DNA of 64,000 nt from JADKIH01 sp031417395. Its GTDB lineage: Bacteria; Bacteroidota; Bacteroidia; AKYH767-A; 2013-40CM-41-45. The DNA lies in assembly GCA_031417395.1 (NCBI GenBank), contig JANOVM010000043.1, forward strand, positions 102,365-166,364, written 5' to 3'. The translations under genes and the position numbers were made by a program. Below the pieces are notes generated by a model. The model was not told where the DNA came from. It ran no database searches and was given only the letters and a program-made list of their open reading frames with translations. Shown here piece after piece: positions 63,866 to 64,000 of the stretch (position 1 is its first letter; every line of letters starts with the position of its first letter).

Positions 63866-64000
63866 TGTCCTGAAATAGGTTTACACTAAAAAGTGTAAAA
63901 ATGGACAAAAAAATTATTCAAAAAGCGGGTAAATTTTATTCTGAATCAGAAAGACATCAGATAATTCAGGAATATCTTTCAAGTGGATGTACTAAATCGG
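63866..64000 (+). mobile_element. Left end of an insertion sequence (partial)
   Basis: TGTCCTGAAATAGGTTTACA at 63866 followed by a short palindrome (TTTACACTAAAAAGTGTAAA) precedes a transposase gene start. The pattern fits the end of an IS3-like element, but the other end is outside the window. Confidence 0.55.
63901..64000 (+). CDS. Transposase OrfA-like protein (partial)
   Basis: ATG at 63901 opens a frame to the window edge: MDKKIIQKAGKFYSESERHQ, then IIQEYLSSGCTKS. The E-R-H-x-I-I-x-E-Y-L-x-S-G pattern is the first helix pair of a helix-turn-helix transposase subunit of IS3-type elements in Bacteroidota. Only 33 residues are visible. Confidence 0.6.
   Translation, partial: MDKKIIQKAGKFYSESERHQIIQEYLSSGCTKS

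Noticed and set aside
1..64000. tRNA or rRNA genes, riboswitches
   Set aside because: Both strands were read for conserved T-loop and acceptor patterns and for known riboswitch cores; none was convincing.

Overview
The window looks like chromosome from a T9SS-bearing member of the Bacteroidota (class Bacteroidia; I cannot go finer). The evidence is: several secreted proteins ending in type A or type B (gliding-associated) sorting domains; promoters of the TAnnTTTG (-7) type with no convincing Shine-Dalgarno sequences; a type 2, eukaryote-like isoleucyl-tRNA synthetase; and AT-rich, loosely packed gene order. No rRNA, tRNA, CRISPR array or prophage was seen.

Layout. 0-13.3 kb: a large T9SS cargo protein, a small conserved protein, a class C beta-lactamase-like hydrolase, lipB, a phosphosugar isomerase (SIS), an ORF6N remnant, lysS, a periplasmic rhodanese, a PepSY-like protein, another T9SS cargo and an MsbA-like ABC exporter. 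13.3-19.4 kb: a repeat-rich accessory stretch with nested palindromes, a PIN/DUF6364 toxin-antitoxin pair, rbfA and a methyltransferase, two near-identical ~240-bp nested-inverted-repeat elements that sit in broken genes, two paralogous secreted proteins and a truncated secreted protein. 19.4-35.6 kb: a LolC/E-type permease, asd, a lamin-tail-domain protein, a HigBA-like pair with a shortened toxin, a beta-carbonic-anhydrase-like protein, an O-antigen-ligase/TPR protein, and four more large surface or secreted proteins. 35.8-43.3 kb: one 2491-residue modular protein (six Kelch repeats, then five copies of a carbohydrate-binding-like module alternating with Ig-like modules, dockerin-like end). 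43.4-48.9 kb: two NAD(P)-binding proteins divergent from an HxlR regulator over a double palindromic operator, a fructosamine-kinase-like protein, a RidA-family protein and an LtaS-like sulfatase. 48.9-50.05 kb: a gene-free array of three ~320-bp tandem repeats. 50.05-56.6 kb: a ceruloplasmin-like multicopper oxidase lipoprotein, then ileS, a DksA-like protein with a histone-H1-like tail, and lspA. 56.6-58.6 kb: an AT-rich island of gene fragments and an LRR protein, bracketed by two copies of a ~148-bp repeat. 58.6-64 kb: a GT-C-like membrane protein, an M28 peptidase, uvrC and the start of an insertion sequence.

The housekeeping genes (lipB, lysS, rbfA, asd, ileS, lspA, uvrC) are intact and separated by secreted T9SS cargo and repeat-littered accessory stretches. 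The most unusual points are the symmetric array of twelve AAGGTT-AT-AAGGTT sites at 49.05-49.93 kb, the nested-hairpin elements at 15.7 and 19.0 kb, the swapped catalytic signature (G-I-H-H in place of H-I-G-H) of IleRS, and the paired 23-bp operators upstream of the HxlR gene. Where an upstream TTG or GTG could be read as a start codon, it often lies inside the -7 promoter element or upstream of a better ATG; I have moved those starts downstream and say so in each entry.
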